Part shown: positions 26,943 to 35,358 of the stretch, one piece after another | How the letters are laid out: each line of letters starts with the position of its first letter | Numbering within the stretch: the first letter of the stretch is position 1 | Assembly: GCF_001434365.1 (NCBI RefSeq) | Contig: NZ_AZFN01000004.1 | Location: 1-64,000, forward strand | Direction: 5' to 3' | From: Limosilactobacillus gastricus DSM 16045 | GTDB lineage: Bacteria > Bacillota > Bacilli > Lactobacillales > Lactobacillaceae | Length of the DNA stretch: 64,000 nucleotides | Made by a program: the position numbers and the translations under genes | The notes under the pieces: model-generated | Told to the model about the DNA's origin: nothing | Seen by the model: the letters and a program-made list of their open reading frames with translations, nothing else | Databases searched by the model: none

Positions 26943-27746
26943 ATGGCAAAATTGCGGCAGCTTAAGGCTAAGCGAATTGTAATTAAGGTGGGAACCAGTA
27001 CTTTAATTACTCCGAACGGGAAGGTCAATTTACGCGCTATTGATCAGTTAAGTTTTGTGATCTCGGGGCTAGTTTCCCAAGGCAAACAGGTAGTTTTGGT
27101 TACTTCAGGAGCGATTGGAGTCGCCATGAATGAGGTCGGCCTTGAACAACGTCCCAAAGCGATTCCATCGCAACAGGCTTTGGCAGCAATTGGACAGAGT
27201 CGATTGATCACCATGTATTTGGAGCGTTTTACCACCTATGGTCAAAACATTAGTCAAATTCTCCTAACTTATGATGTCTTAAAAGACCCGGAAACCCGAC
27301 AGAATGCCTTAAATTCCATTGAGCAACTTTTGAAATGGGGGATTGTCCCAATTGTCAATGAAAACGATACGGTTTCCGTTGATGAAATGGATCATCAAAC
27401 GACCTTTGGGGATAATGACCAACTTTCTGCCAAAGTGGCCGAGTTAATTAATGCGGATTTACTGATTGTTTTATCTGACATTGATGGTTTGTATGATGAT
27501 AATCCGCATACTAATCCTGACGCCAAGATGATGGAAGAAGTTCATGAAATTACTGCATCAATTTGGGAAGTTGCAGGTGGAAAAGGCTCCAAATACGGCA
27601 CAGGTGGGATGCAAACGAAATTACTAGCGGCCCAACAGATGCTAGAAAATAGCAAAGCAATGGTGTTAATCAATGGTCAAGATCCCAGTCGGATTTTTGA
27701 TGTAATCGCCGGGATCCCAGTGGGAACACTCTTTCAGAAAGGATGA
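26943..27746 (+). CDS. proB: Glutamate 5-kinase
   Basis: A protein of 267 residues, first step of proline synthesis from glutamate. It has KVGTSTLITPNGKVN, VTSGAIGVAMNEVG, NENDTVSVDE, FGDNDQLSAKVA and the ATP region GTGGMQTKLLAA. The C-terminal PUA domain of E. coli ProB is missing, as is usual in this group. RBS AAGGAGCG. Operon proB-proA-proC. Confidence 0.94.
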   Translation: MAKLRQLKAKRIVIKVGTSTLITPNGKVNLRAIDQLSFVISGLVSQGKQVVLVTSGAIGVAMNEVGLEQRPKAIPSQQALAAIGQSRLITMYLERFTTYGQNISQILLTYDVLKDPETRQNALNSIEQLLKWGIVPIVNENDTVSVDEMDHQTTFGDNDQLSAKVAELINADLLIVLSDIDGLYDDNPHTNPDAKMMEEVHEITASIWEVAGGKGSKYGTGGMQTKLLAAQQMLENSKAMVLINGQDPSRIFDVIAGIPVGTLFQKG

Positions 27747-27750
27747 TCAT

Positions 27751-28992
27751 ATGAATTTAGAAACGATGGGTGAAAAGGCCCAAGTAGCAAGTCGTAAATT
27801 AGCCCAATTAACGACGGAAGAAAAGAATCAAGCCTTAAGATCAATGGCCCAAGCGCTAGAGGACCATACTGAAAATATCATTGCGACGAATCAACGGGAT
27901 TTGAAAGCAGCTGTTGGGCTTAAGGCAAGCTTTGTAGATCGGTTAACCCTTGATCGAGCCCGAATTGTGGGAATGGCCGATGGCTTACGACAACTCGCTC
28001 GGTTAGCTGATCCGATCGGGGATGTTGTGGATGCTTGGACGACACCGACGGGATTAGAAATTGCCAAACGGCGGGTTCCCTTAGGAGTAATTGGCATGAT
28101 TTTTGAAGCGCGGCCTAATGTATCGGTTGATGCGAGTGGCTTGTGTTTTAAATCTGGGAATGCCGTGATTTTGCGTGGTGGTAAAGAAGCTTTACAGACT
28201 AATCAGATGTTAGTGAAGGTTTTACGGCGGGTCCTGGCTGATCATGGTTTGGATCCGAATGCCATCCAGTTAATTGAGGATACAAGTCATGAAGTAGCCA
28301 ATCAGTTTATGCAGTTAACGGAGTATTTAGATGTCTTGATCCCGCGTGGCTCGGCCCGGCTGATTAATGCGGTAGCCCAACAAGCAACGGTACCAGTGAT
28401 CAAAACGGGGGCGGGGAACTGTCATATTTATGTAGATGATGATGCAGATTTGGCGATGGCTATTGATGTAGTTGTGAATGCTAAAGTGCAACGACCGTCA
28501 GTATGTAATGCCGCTGAAAAATTATTAATTAATTCAGCGGTCGCAAGTGAATACCTGCCAGCCATCGCCCAGGCCTTGATAGATCAAAAAGTAGAATTAC
28601 GGGGTGATAAACGCGCTCAAGCAATTCTTGGTGATCAGGTTAATCCGGCTACCAGTGAAGATTGGGATACGGAATATAATGATTACATCATGGCCATTAA
28701 AGTGGTTGATACTTTAGATGAAGCTATTAGCCACATTAATCAGCATAATACCCAACATTCTGAGGCAATTATCACCAATAACTATGCCAATAGTCAGCGC
28801 TTCTTAGCAGAGGTGGATGCAGCAGCTGTTTATGTTAATGCTTCAACTCGCTTTACTGATGGTAGCGAATTTGGCTTTGGTGCCGAAATTGGAATTTCAA
28901 CGCAAAAATTACATGCCCGAGGACCAATGGGATTGAAGGAATTAACCACGACGAAATACGTAATTCGTGGTGATGGACAAGTACGAAAATAA
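27751..28992 (+). CDS. proA: Glutamate-5-semialdehyde dehydrogenase (gamma-glutamyl phosphate reductase)
   Basis: A protein of 413 residues, second step of proline synthesis. It shows PLGVIGMIFEARPNVSVDA, the catalytic Cys in QRPSVCNAAEKLL, and FGFGAEIGISTQKLHARGPMGL near the end. Starts 4 bases after proB. Confidence 0.95.
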   Translation: MNLETMGEKAQVASRKLAQLTTEEKNQALRSMAQALEDHTENIIATNQRDLKAAVGLKASFVDRLTLDRARIVGMADGLRQLARLADPIGDVVDAWTTPTGLEIAKRRVPLGVIGMIFEARPNVSVDASGLCFKSGNAVILRGGKEALQTNQMLVKVLRRVLADHGLDPNAIQLIEDTSHEVANQFMQLTEYLDVLIPRGSARLINAVAQQATVPVIKTGAGNCHIYVDDDADLAMAIDVVVNAKVQRPSVCNAAEKLLINSAVASEYLPAIAQALIDQKVELRGDKRAQAILGDQVNPATSEDWDTEYNDYIMAIKVVDTLDEAISHINQHNTQHSEAIITNNYANSQRFLAEVDAAAVYVNASTRFTDGSEFGFGAEIGISTQKLHARGPMGLKELTTTKYVIRGDGQVRK

Positions 28993-29002
28993 GGAGATCG
29001 AG

Positions 29003-29773
29003 ATGACAAAAGTTGCAATAGTGGGGACCGGTAGTATGGGAAGTGCCATCTTAGAAGGATTGGCTAAAACCAAGCAGGTAGATTTGGTGGCCGCTAATCA
29101 TCCCAATCCACGGGCTAAGCAGTTAGCAGCTCAATTAAAGATCAAATTATATGAGCGTAACCAAGATTTAATTGCAGAACAACCTGATGTGGTGATTTTA
29201 ACGGTACCTGTCCCCGTGACCTTAGATGTAGCCAAAGAATTGGCGGGCTTAACTGCCGGAACGGTTGTGATGTCGGCGGCTGTTGGGGTGACAGCTAACG
29301 ATTTACAAGCCGTCCTCCCACAGGCTGGGGTGGTCCCATTTGTCCCAAATACACCGGTAGCAATTAATGCTGGTACCATTGGCGTAGCCTTCAATGATCA
29401 ATTAAGTGCTGACCAGCGTCAAATAGCTAACCAGGTACTGGCTCTGTTGGGCGACGTTATTTCAGTACCAGAAGAACGGATGGATATTGTTGGCACAGTG
29501 GGCGGTTGTGGCCCGGCTTTTGTCGATGTGATGATGGATGCGATGAGTGATGCGGCAGTCGCTAAGGGTCTTGATCGAGCAACGGCTTACCAATTAATCG
29601 CAAGTATGGTTAAAGGATCGGGGGCTTTAGCAAGTCAGAGTGGCTTAACCCCGAGCCAACTACGCGATCAAGTTACGTCACCGGCTGGAACAACGATTCG
29701 TGGCGTGATGGCTTTGGAAGCCAATGGTTTCCGCCATGCCGTGATTGAAGCTATTAATAAATCAGCTGAATAG
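29003..29773 (+). CDS. proC: Pyrroline-5-carboxylate reductase
   Basis: A protein of 256 residues, last step of proline synthesis. NAD(P) loop VAIVGTGSMGSAIL; the C-terminal signature SGLTPSQLRDQVTSPAGTT and GVMALEANGFRHA. Start at 29003 after AAGGAG; longer in-frame starts overlap proA without an RBS. Its last 15 bases plus the following bases recur 1.25 kb downstream beyond the inserted glycosyltransferase gene. Confidence 0.94.
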   Translation: MTKVAIVGTGSMGSAILEGLAKTKQVDLVAANHPNPRAKQLAAQLKIKLYERNQDLIAEQPDVVILTVPVPVTLDVAKELAGLTAGTVVMSAAVGVTANDLQAVLPQAGVVPFVPNTPVAINAGTIGVAFNDQLSADQRQIANQVLALLGDVISVPEERMDIVGTVGGCGPAFVDVMMDAMSDAAVAKGLDRATAYQLIASMVKGSGALASQSGLTPSQLRDQVTSPAGTTIRGVMALEANGFRHAVIEAINKSAE

Positions 29774-29777
29774 AATG
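29757..29777 (+). repeat. 21-bp direct repeat, left copy (3' end of proC)
   Basis: Identical to 31009-31029. It contains the last sense codons and stop of proC. The two copies bracket one AT-rich gene. Confidence 0.9.
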
Positions 29778-29789
29778 GTAGGAAAAATA

Positions 29790-30977
29790 ATGGGGATTGA
29801 GCGAAATTTAATTTCTTATCTTTTAAAACATAGAAAAATACTTATTTTTGGTATTATTACTTGTTTAGGCGTTGTAATTCGGTTGTGCTTATTTAAATTT
29901 AGATCAGGAGACTACGATATATATTTATCTACCTGGTATGAGCAAATTAGAGAACTTGGCGGTATTAAGGCCCTACACTTTCAAGTTGGTGATTATGGTG
30001 TGCCATATCAGCTAATAATAGATCTGTTTACTTACATTCCAATTAACAACTTGTATTTGTATAAAGCTCTTTCTAGTTTGTTTGATTTTATTTTAGCGTT
30101 CTATAGTGCATTATTATGTAAACAGTTCAATAAGAAAATTGATTTCAATGTAATATATGGAATTATATTAATGATTCCTACAGTGATATTAAATTCGGCA
30201 TTGTGGGCTCAATGTGATTCGATATATTGTAGTTTTGTTTGCATATCATTATATTATTTGATGAAAAATAAGCCATTACCGTCATTTATTTTCTTGGGTA
30301 TTGCTTTTTCATTTAAACTACAGACAATTTTTATTTTTCCAGCTTATATCTTATTTTATTTGATAAAGAAAAATATAAGCTGTGTTCATTTTTTGATTAT
30401 ATTAGTATCAATGTATCTAATGAATATACCAGGTTTTATAGCTGGCAGAGATCTTTTAACACCTATAAAAGTATATATGAATCAAACAAATGAATATAAG
30501 CAATACGGATTAAATTTTAATTATCCTAATTTTGCGTCCATTTTTAATTCAGTTGGGAGACATTATTTTGATAGCTTTAGTAAATTTTTGGTAATTTTCA
30601 CAATTCTTTCTTTAGTTGTTATATATACTATAGTCTTAGATAAACTAGATGATACTAATCTTGAGGCAATACATATAATTGCTTTAAGTATGATTACAGT
30701 TTTTACTATGGTTGTATTATTACCTTCTATGCATGAACGTTATGGGTATTTACTTGATTTGATGTTGCTTTTTTCTGCCGTAATTGATAAACGTTATATA
30801 CTATCTTTCTTTGTAATGTCTATGGTTAGTTTAATAGCATATTCAAAGACAAATTTTGGACTTCAATATCCATTGGTTTTTATTTCAGTAATAGTACTTT
30901 CAACTTATGTATATAGTTGCTATATAGCTTACGATGCTTTCATTTGCAGACAAGTACCATCTCTCAAAAAAGAATAG
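29790..30977 (+). CDS. Polytopic membrane glycosyltransferase-like protein (GT-C fold), AT-rich insert
   Basis: A protein of 395 residues with about ten membrane helices. An acidic first outer loop (RSGDYDIYLSTWYEQIRELGG), WAQCDSIYCSF, and HERYGYLLDLML resemble GT-C/GT87-type mannosyl- or glycosyltransferases that use lipid-linked sugars. I infer a cell-envelope sugar transfer; no substrate can be named. Much richer in A and T than its neighbours and placed between two 21-bp copies of the proC end, so it appears inserted. ATG 29790 follows AGGAAA; the ATG at 29775 lies in the repeat. Confidence 0.7.
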   Translation: MGIERNLISYLLKHRKILIFGIITCLGVVIRLCLFKFRSGDYDIYLSTWYEQIRELGGIKALHFQVGDYGVPYQLIIDLFTYIPINNLYLYKALSSLFDFILAFYSALLCKQFNKKIDFNVIYGIILMIPTVILNSALWAQCDSIYCSFVCISLYYLMKNKPLPSFIFLGIAFSFKLQTIFIFPAYILFYLIKKNISCVHFLIILVSMYLMNIPGFIAGRDLLTPIKVYMNQTNEYKQYGLNFNYPNFASIFNSVGRHYFDSFSKFLVIFTILSLVVIYTIVLDKLDDTNLEAIHIIALSMITVFTMVVLLPSMHERYGYLLDLMLLFSAVIDKRYILSFFVMSMVSLIAYSKTNFGLQYPLVFISVIVLSTYVYSCYIAYDAFICRQVPSLKKE

Positions 30978-31008
30978 GTAATTAAAAAGTGTGTTAGTAA
31001 TTGTATCT

Positions 31009-31029
31009 ATAAATCAGCTGAATAGAATG
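31009..31029 (+). repeat. 21-bp direct repeat, right copy
   Basis: Identical to 29757-29777. It lies directly before the terminator that probably once followed proC. Confidence 0.9.
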
Positions 31030-31030
31030 A

Positions 31031-31068
31031 AAAAGAGTTATGACCAGTAAAATAGTCATAACTCTTTT
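31031..31068. terminator. Bidirectional terminator between the pro region and potE
   Basis: A 14-bp perfect stem (31031-31044 with 31055-31068) with A and T flanks. It probably served proC before the insertion. Confidence 0.88.
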
Positions 31069-31073
31069 GTCTT

Positions 31074-32390
31074 TTATAAAGTAAATCCAGTAAAACGATC
31101 GGCGATTAAGCCGTATACTAACATTCCAAAGAAGACGACTAGTGATCCAGCCGCTAAAATATCAATTCCGCAAGCATACATTGAGTAGATACTGTAGATC
31201 CCAGCGATAAAGGCAATGAACATGGTGGTTCGGTGGAAAGGTACTTCACAGCCTAGTTTCATTTGATTGACCTCGGTAACCTTTAGAGAAGCCATACAAA
31301 GCAGATAAGGGACCAGATTCAAGACAACGGCTAAATTAACTAATTGGTTAAATTGTTCATTTAGGGTTGGATTAATGGTCATAAATGAAAGAATAAATTC
31401 AATGATCATAATAGTGAGCATCCCGACAAATGGGGCCCCGTGAGCGTTAACCAATTTGAAAAATTTGGGGAAATAACCAGCGACGGCCGATACTCGGAAG
31501 TTTTCACTAATGGTGAATTGCCAACCTAAGAGGGCACCAATACATGAGATCGTCATCATTGCCATGACGAGTTTCCCAAAGAAAGGACTTAAGATTGAAG
31601 CATAAACTAACCCGAAAGGAGCGTTGGATTTTGCTAGGGCAGCGTGACCGATAATTCCTTGCGCAACATTGGTTGAAAGAATATAGATAATTCCAGCCGC
31701 TAAAGTTCCGCCTAGGACGGCGATTGGAACATTACGCTCGGGATTTTCCACCGCATCCGAATTAGAAGCCGCTGATTCCAGACCTAAGAATGACCAGAGA
31801 GTGATCGGAACGGATTCCGTAATTCCAGACCATAAATTAAGGTGATGAGGATTCCAGCTGGTCGCAAAGGTGTGGCCACTGAACCAGAACCAACCAAAAA
31901 TAGCAATAAACCCAACGGGAATTATGACAAACCATACAGTGACAGAACCAATCCGGCCCGTTACTCGTGGTCCCCAATAATTAGCGAAAGTTGCAATTAG
32001 TAAGATTATAATGGTCCAAATTACAATATCGGTCGATGAGAGGTCCCAACCTAAGAAAGTTGATCCATAGCCCACGGCAGCTACCGCAATGGCAACATTT
32101 GCGAAGATCAAAGAAATCCCATAAGAGTAATTGATTAAGAAATTCCCAAATTTACCAAAGGTATTCTCGGAATATCCACCCATTCCGTTCTTACGGTTAT
32201 GACCATAGGTGCCCAGACGAGCATAAATGTAGGCCAGACTCATGGCCCCGGTTAAAGTAACCAACCAAGAGAGCACCGAGATTGAGCCGACCGCCGCAAG
32301 TTTAGCAGGTAACATAATAATCCCTGATCCTAACATGTTAACCATCGTAATGATCGTCAACTGGAAGACACTCATTTTTCGTTTTTCCAT
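31074..32390 (-). CDS. potE: Putrescine-ornithine antiporter (APC family)
   Basis: A protein of 438 residues with about 12 helices. It aligns by eye with E. coli PotE over the whole length: TMVNMLGSGIIMLP, NGMGGYSENTFGKFGNF, SWNPHHLNLW, LWSFLGLESAASNSDAVENPERNVPIA and GALLGWQFTISE. PotE exchanges ornithine for putrescine or imports putrescine. E. coli couples it to ornithine decarboxylase; none is adjacent here. Start at 32390 chosen by AAGGAG; the longer frame begins inside the upstream region. Confidence 0.88.
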   Translation of the reverse strand: MEKRKMSVFQLTIITMVNMLGSGIIMLPAKLAAVGSISVLSWLVTLTGAMSLAYIYARLGTYGHNRKNGMGGYSENTFGKFGNFLINYSYGISLIFANVAIAVAAVGYGSTFLGWDLSSTDIVIWTIIILLIATFANYWGPRVTGRIGSVTVWFVIIPVGFIAIFGWFWFSGHTFATSWNPHHLNLWSGITESVPITLWSFLGLESAASNSDAVENPERNVPIAVLGGTLAAGIIYILSTNVAQGIIGHAALAKSNAPFGLVYASILSPFFGKLVMAMMTISCIGALLGWQFTISENFRVSAVAGYFPKFFKLVNAHGAPFVGMLTIMIIEFILSFMTINPTLNEQFNQLVNLAVVLNLVPYLLCMASLKVTEVNQMKLGCEVPFHRTTMFIAFIAGIYSIYSMYACGIDILAAGSLVVFFGMLVYGLIADRFTGFTL

Positions 32391-32707
32391 GAAAAGCTCC
32401 TTGTTTTGCGTCAAATCGATGGACGCAGATTGATATCTATTATAACGACAAACCAGGTGAAAGGTAAACAACGTAATTAGTTATATTTTATGAAGAATCT
32501 AAAAATATTTGTTAGTAGCTTCACAATATCGGGTAATTACAGAAATTCAAACATTATAAAAATGAAACCGCTTACCTGATTCTGACGTTCACAAACTCCT
32601 GGAAATAAAGGATAAAAAAGGGCTTAAATTAATTGACACCCTTGAAAAAAGGTGTAGTATATAAGTTGTGAAATAAGTAACAAACTTTTTTTAGGAGGCC
32701 ATGAAGC
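32391..32707 (+). promoter_or_regulatory. adhE control region with cre box, promoter and Rex-like site
   Basis: This 317-base gap holds a cre box ATGAAACCGCTTACC (32562-32576, one mismatch to consensus), TTGACA (32633-32638) with a -10 such as TAGTAT at 32655-32660, and TTGTGA(6 nt)TAACAA (32666-32683). The last resembles the redox regulator Rex site TTGTGAAnnnnTTCACAA with a strong left half, and it overlaps the expected start point. Further half-sites TTCACAA occur at 32519-32526 and 32588-32595. It also holds the potE promoter on the other strand, which I could not define. Confidence 0.6.
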
Positions 32708-35317
32708 ATGGTAGAAAAAGCAAAGCCTAAGATGACGAAAGAACGAGCTGAAGAAATCGTTGATGGTTTAGTTAAAAAGGCCCACGAAGCCTTAGACATC
32801 ATGAGCGACTTTGATCAAGAAAAAGTTGATTACATTACTCACCAAATGGTGGAAGCTGGTCAAGATAAGCATATGGAATTAGCCGTGGAAGCTTATAACG
32901 AAACCGGTCGGGGTGTGATTGAAGATAAAGCCATTAAAAATATGTTTGCGACGGAAGAAATTTGGCACCACATTCGCAAGCACAAGACCGTTGGTATTAT
33001 TGAAGATGATAAGGCTAACGAATTAATTAAAGTGGCCGAACCATTAGGGGTAATTGCTGGGATTACGCCAGTGACAAACCCAACTTCAACGACGCTCTTC
33101 AAAGCGATTATTGCTATGAAGACCCGAAACCCAATCATCTTCAGTTTCCACCCACAAGCCTTACAAAGTTCACGGCATGCTGCTAAGATTTTACGTGATG
33201 CAGCTATCGCTGCCGGAGCACCAGAAGGGGCTATCCAATGGATCGATGAACCTAGTCGAGAGACTTCGACCGCTTTAATTAATCATCCTGGAGTTGCTTC
33301 AACCTTAGCTACAGGTGGTCCAGGAATGGTTACAGCCGCCTACTCAACTGGGAAACCAGCCTTGGGGGTTGGACCTGGTAACGGTCCGGTATACATTGAA
33401 AAGACCGCGAACTTAAAACGGGCTGTTAACGATATTATCCTATCCAAAACTTTTGATAATGGGATGATCTGTGCCACGGAAAACAGTGCCGTCATTGACG
33501 CTGATATCTATAAAGAGGTCACGGACATGTTTAAGGCTAATCGGATGTACTTCGTACCAAAGAAGGACTTAGACAAGCTACGCAAGGCAATGTTTAATTC
33601 AGAAACTGGTTCCGTTCTTGGACCAATTGCCGGTAAATCAGCGATGCAAATTGCTGAAATGGCCGGTATTGAGGTTCCAGCTGATACCCAAGTGTTAGCA
33701 GCTGAGATCACTGGTGTTGGTAAAGATGAAGACCTATTATCTGGCGAAAAATTAAGTCCAGTCCTTTCAATTTACAAGGCTAAGGACCAAGAAGAGGCCT
33801 TTGACATTTGTGCCCGTTTGCTCGACTATGGTGGACTTGGTCACACGGCGGCGATCCAAACTTCTGATATGGAGTTAGCTAAGCAATACGGTATCCAAAT
33901 GAAAGCTTCCCGGGTGATTGTTAACTCACCGTCTGGGTTAAGTGGGATTGGTAACTTGTACAACCGGATGACGCCATCCTTAACCTTGGGGACTGGTTCC
34001 TGGGGGGCTAACTCAATTTCTCATAACGTGACGGACTACGATTTGATCAACGTCAAGACAATTGCCAAGAGGCGGAATAATATGCAATGGATTAAATTAC
34101 CACGTGTTTACTTTGAACGGGATGCTGTACGTTACTTGAAGGATATGCCAGACATCAATCGGGTCTTCATCGTTACGGGACCATCAATTCAAGCTCATGG
34201 CTATGTTGATGTGGTAACGGATCAATTGAAGTTACGGCAAAATGAAGTGCCATACATGGTCTTCTCTGATGTTGAAAACGATCCAAGTACCGAAACGGTT
34301 AAGAAGGGGGTTGCTTTGATGAACTCCTTCAAGCCGGACACTATTATTGCCCTTGGTGGTGGGTCGCCATTGGATGCGGCTAAAGGAATGTGGATGTTCT
34401 ATGAGAATCAAGATGCTAGTTTCTTTGGTGCTAAGCAGAAGTTCATCAACATTCGGAAACGGGCCTACCGGTTTGAAAAACCAACCAAGGCCCAAATGGT
34501 GGCCATCCCTACAACTTCGGGTACTGGTTCAGAAGTTACCCCATTTGCGGTCATTACGGACTCAGAAACGCATGTTAAGTACCCATTAACTGATTATGCT
34601 CTAACACCAGATGTGGCGATTGTGGACCCACAATTTGTTGATACGGTACCAAAGGGCAACATTGCCGCTTCGGGATTGGATGTCTTAGCTCACGCGATGG
34701 AATCGTATGTATCGAATATGGCATCTGATTACACCCGTCCATTATCCTTACAAGCGATTAAGTTAGTCTTTGAAAACTTAACGAAGTCCTACAATGGAGA
34801 TGCCAAGGCGCGCGAAGAAATGCATAATGCCTCGACCTTAGCCGGGATGTCCTTTGCTAACGCCTTCCTTGGAATTAACCACTCGATTGCCCACAAACTT
34901 GGGGGAGCCTTTGGCTTAACTCACGGGATCGCCATTGCGATTACAATGCCACATGTTATCAAGTTTAATGCTACGCTTCCTAAGAAGTTTACGACTTGGC
35001 CAAAATACGAATATTTCCGGGCCGATGAAGATTACGCCACGATTGCCAAAACGATTGGCTTAAGTGGGAAGAACAATGAAGAATTGATTGATAAGTTATG
35101 CCTAGCCGTCCGTGATTTAGCTCACTCAGTTGGCGTGAAGTTAAGTCTTAAGGACTGGGGTGTCTCAAAGAAAGACTTTGATGCTAAAGTTGACGACTTA
35201 GCAGTCTTAGCTTACGAGGACCAATGTACCACTGCTAACCCTCAAGAACCATTGATCAGTGATTTGAAGCAAATTATGATTAATGAGTACGAAGGGACTG
35301 GGGTCGAAGATAAATAA
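32708..35317 (+). CDS. adhE: Bifunctional acetaldehyde-CoA/alcohol dehydrogenase
   Basis: A protein of 869 residues. The N-terminal CoA-acylating aldehyde dehydrogenase half has catalytic Cys in NGMICATENSAV. A linker leads to an iron alcohol dehydrogenase with ALGGGSPLDAAKGM, AIPTTSGTGSEVTPFAVIT and the metal His residues in GINHSIAHKLGGAFGLTHGIA. It reduces acetyl-CoA to ethanol in two NADH-dependent steps, regenerating NAD in heterofermentative growth, and forms spirosomes in related bacteria. AGGAGG lies 9 bases before ATG 32708. Confidence 0.96.
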   Translation: MVEKAKPKMTKERAEEIVDGLVKKAHEALDIMSDFDQEKVDYITHQMVEAGQDKHMELAVEAYNETGRGVIEDKAIKNMFATEEIWHHIRKHKTVGIIEDDKANELIKVAEPLGVIAGITPVTNPTSTTLFKAIIAMKTRNPIIFSFHPQALQSSRHAAKILRDAAIAAGAPEGAIQWIDEPSRETSTALINHPGVASTLATGGPGMVTAAYSTGKPALGVGPGNGPVYIEKTANLKRAVNDIILSKTFDNGMICATENSAVIDADIYKEVTDMFKANRMYFVPKKDLDKLRKAMFNSETGSVLGPIAGKSAMQIAEMAGIEVPADTQVLAAEITGVGKDEDLLSGEKLSPVLSIYKAKDQEEAFDICARLLDYGGLGHTAAIQTSDMELAKQYGIQMKASRVIVNSPSGLSGIGNLYNRMTPSLTLGTGSWGANSISHNVTDYDLINVKTIAKRRNNMQWIKLPRVYFERDAVRYLKDMPDINRVFIVTGPSIQAHGYVDVVTDQLKLRQNEVPYMVFSDVENDPSTETVKKGVALMNSFKPDTIIALGGGSPLDAAKGMWMFYENQDASFFGAKQKFINIRKRAYRFEKPTKAQMVAIPTTSGTGSEVTPFAVITDSETHVKYPLTDYALTPDVAIVDPQFVDTVPKGNIAASGLDVLAHAMESYVSNMASDYTRPLSLQAIKLVFENLTKSYNGDAKAREEMHNASTLAGMSFANAFLGINHSIAHKLGGAFGLTHGIAIAITMPHVIKFNATLPKKFTTWPKYEYFRADEDYATIAKTIGLSGKNNEELIDKLCLAVRDLAHSVGVKLSLKDWGVSKKDFDAKVDDLAVLAYEDQCTTANPQEPLISDLKQIMINEYEGTGVEDK

Positions 35318-35327
35318 GCACCAATTT

Positions 35328-35358
35328 AAAAAGGATCCGATTTTAGCGGATCCTTTTT
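35328..35358. terminator. Bidirectional terminator between adhE and the convergent membrane-protein gene
   Basis: A 12-bp perfect stem (35328-35339 with 35347-35358) with A5 and T5 arms; it overlaps the stop codon of the minus-strand gene. Confidence 0.88.

Noticed and set aside
32701..32730. Upstream ATG in the adhE leader (nine-codon frame)
   Set aside because: It lies only 2 bases after AGGAGG, too close for initiation, while ATG 32708 is at the ideal distance.
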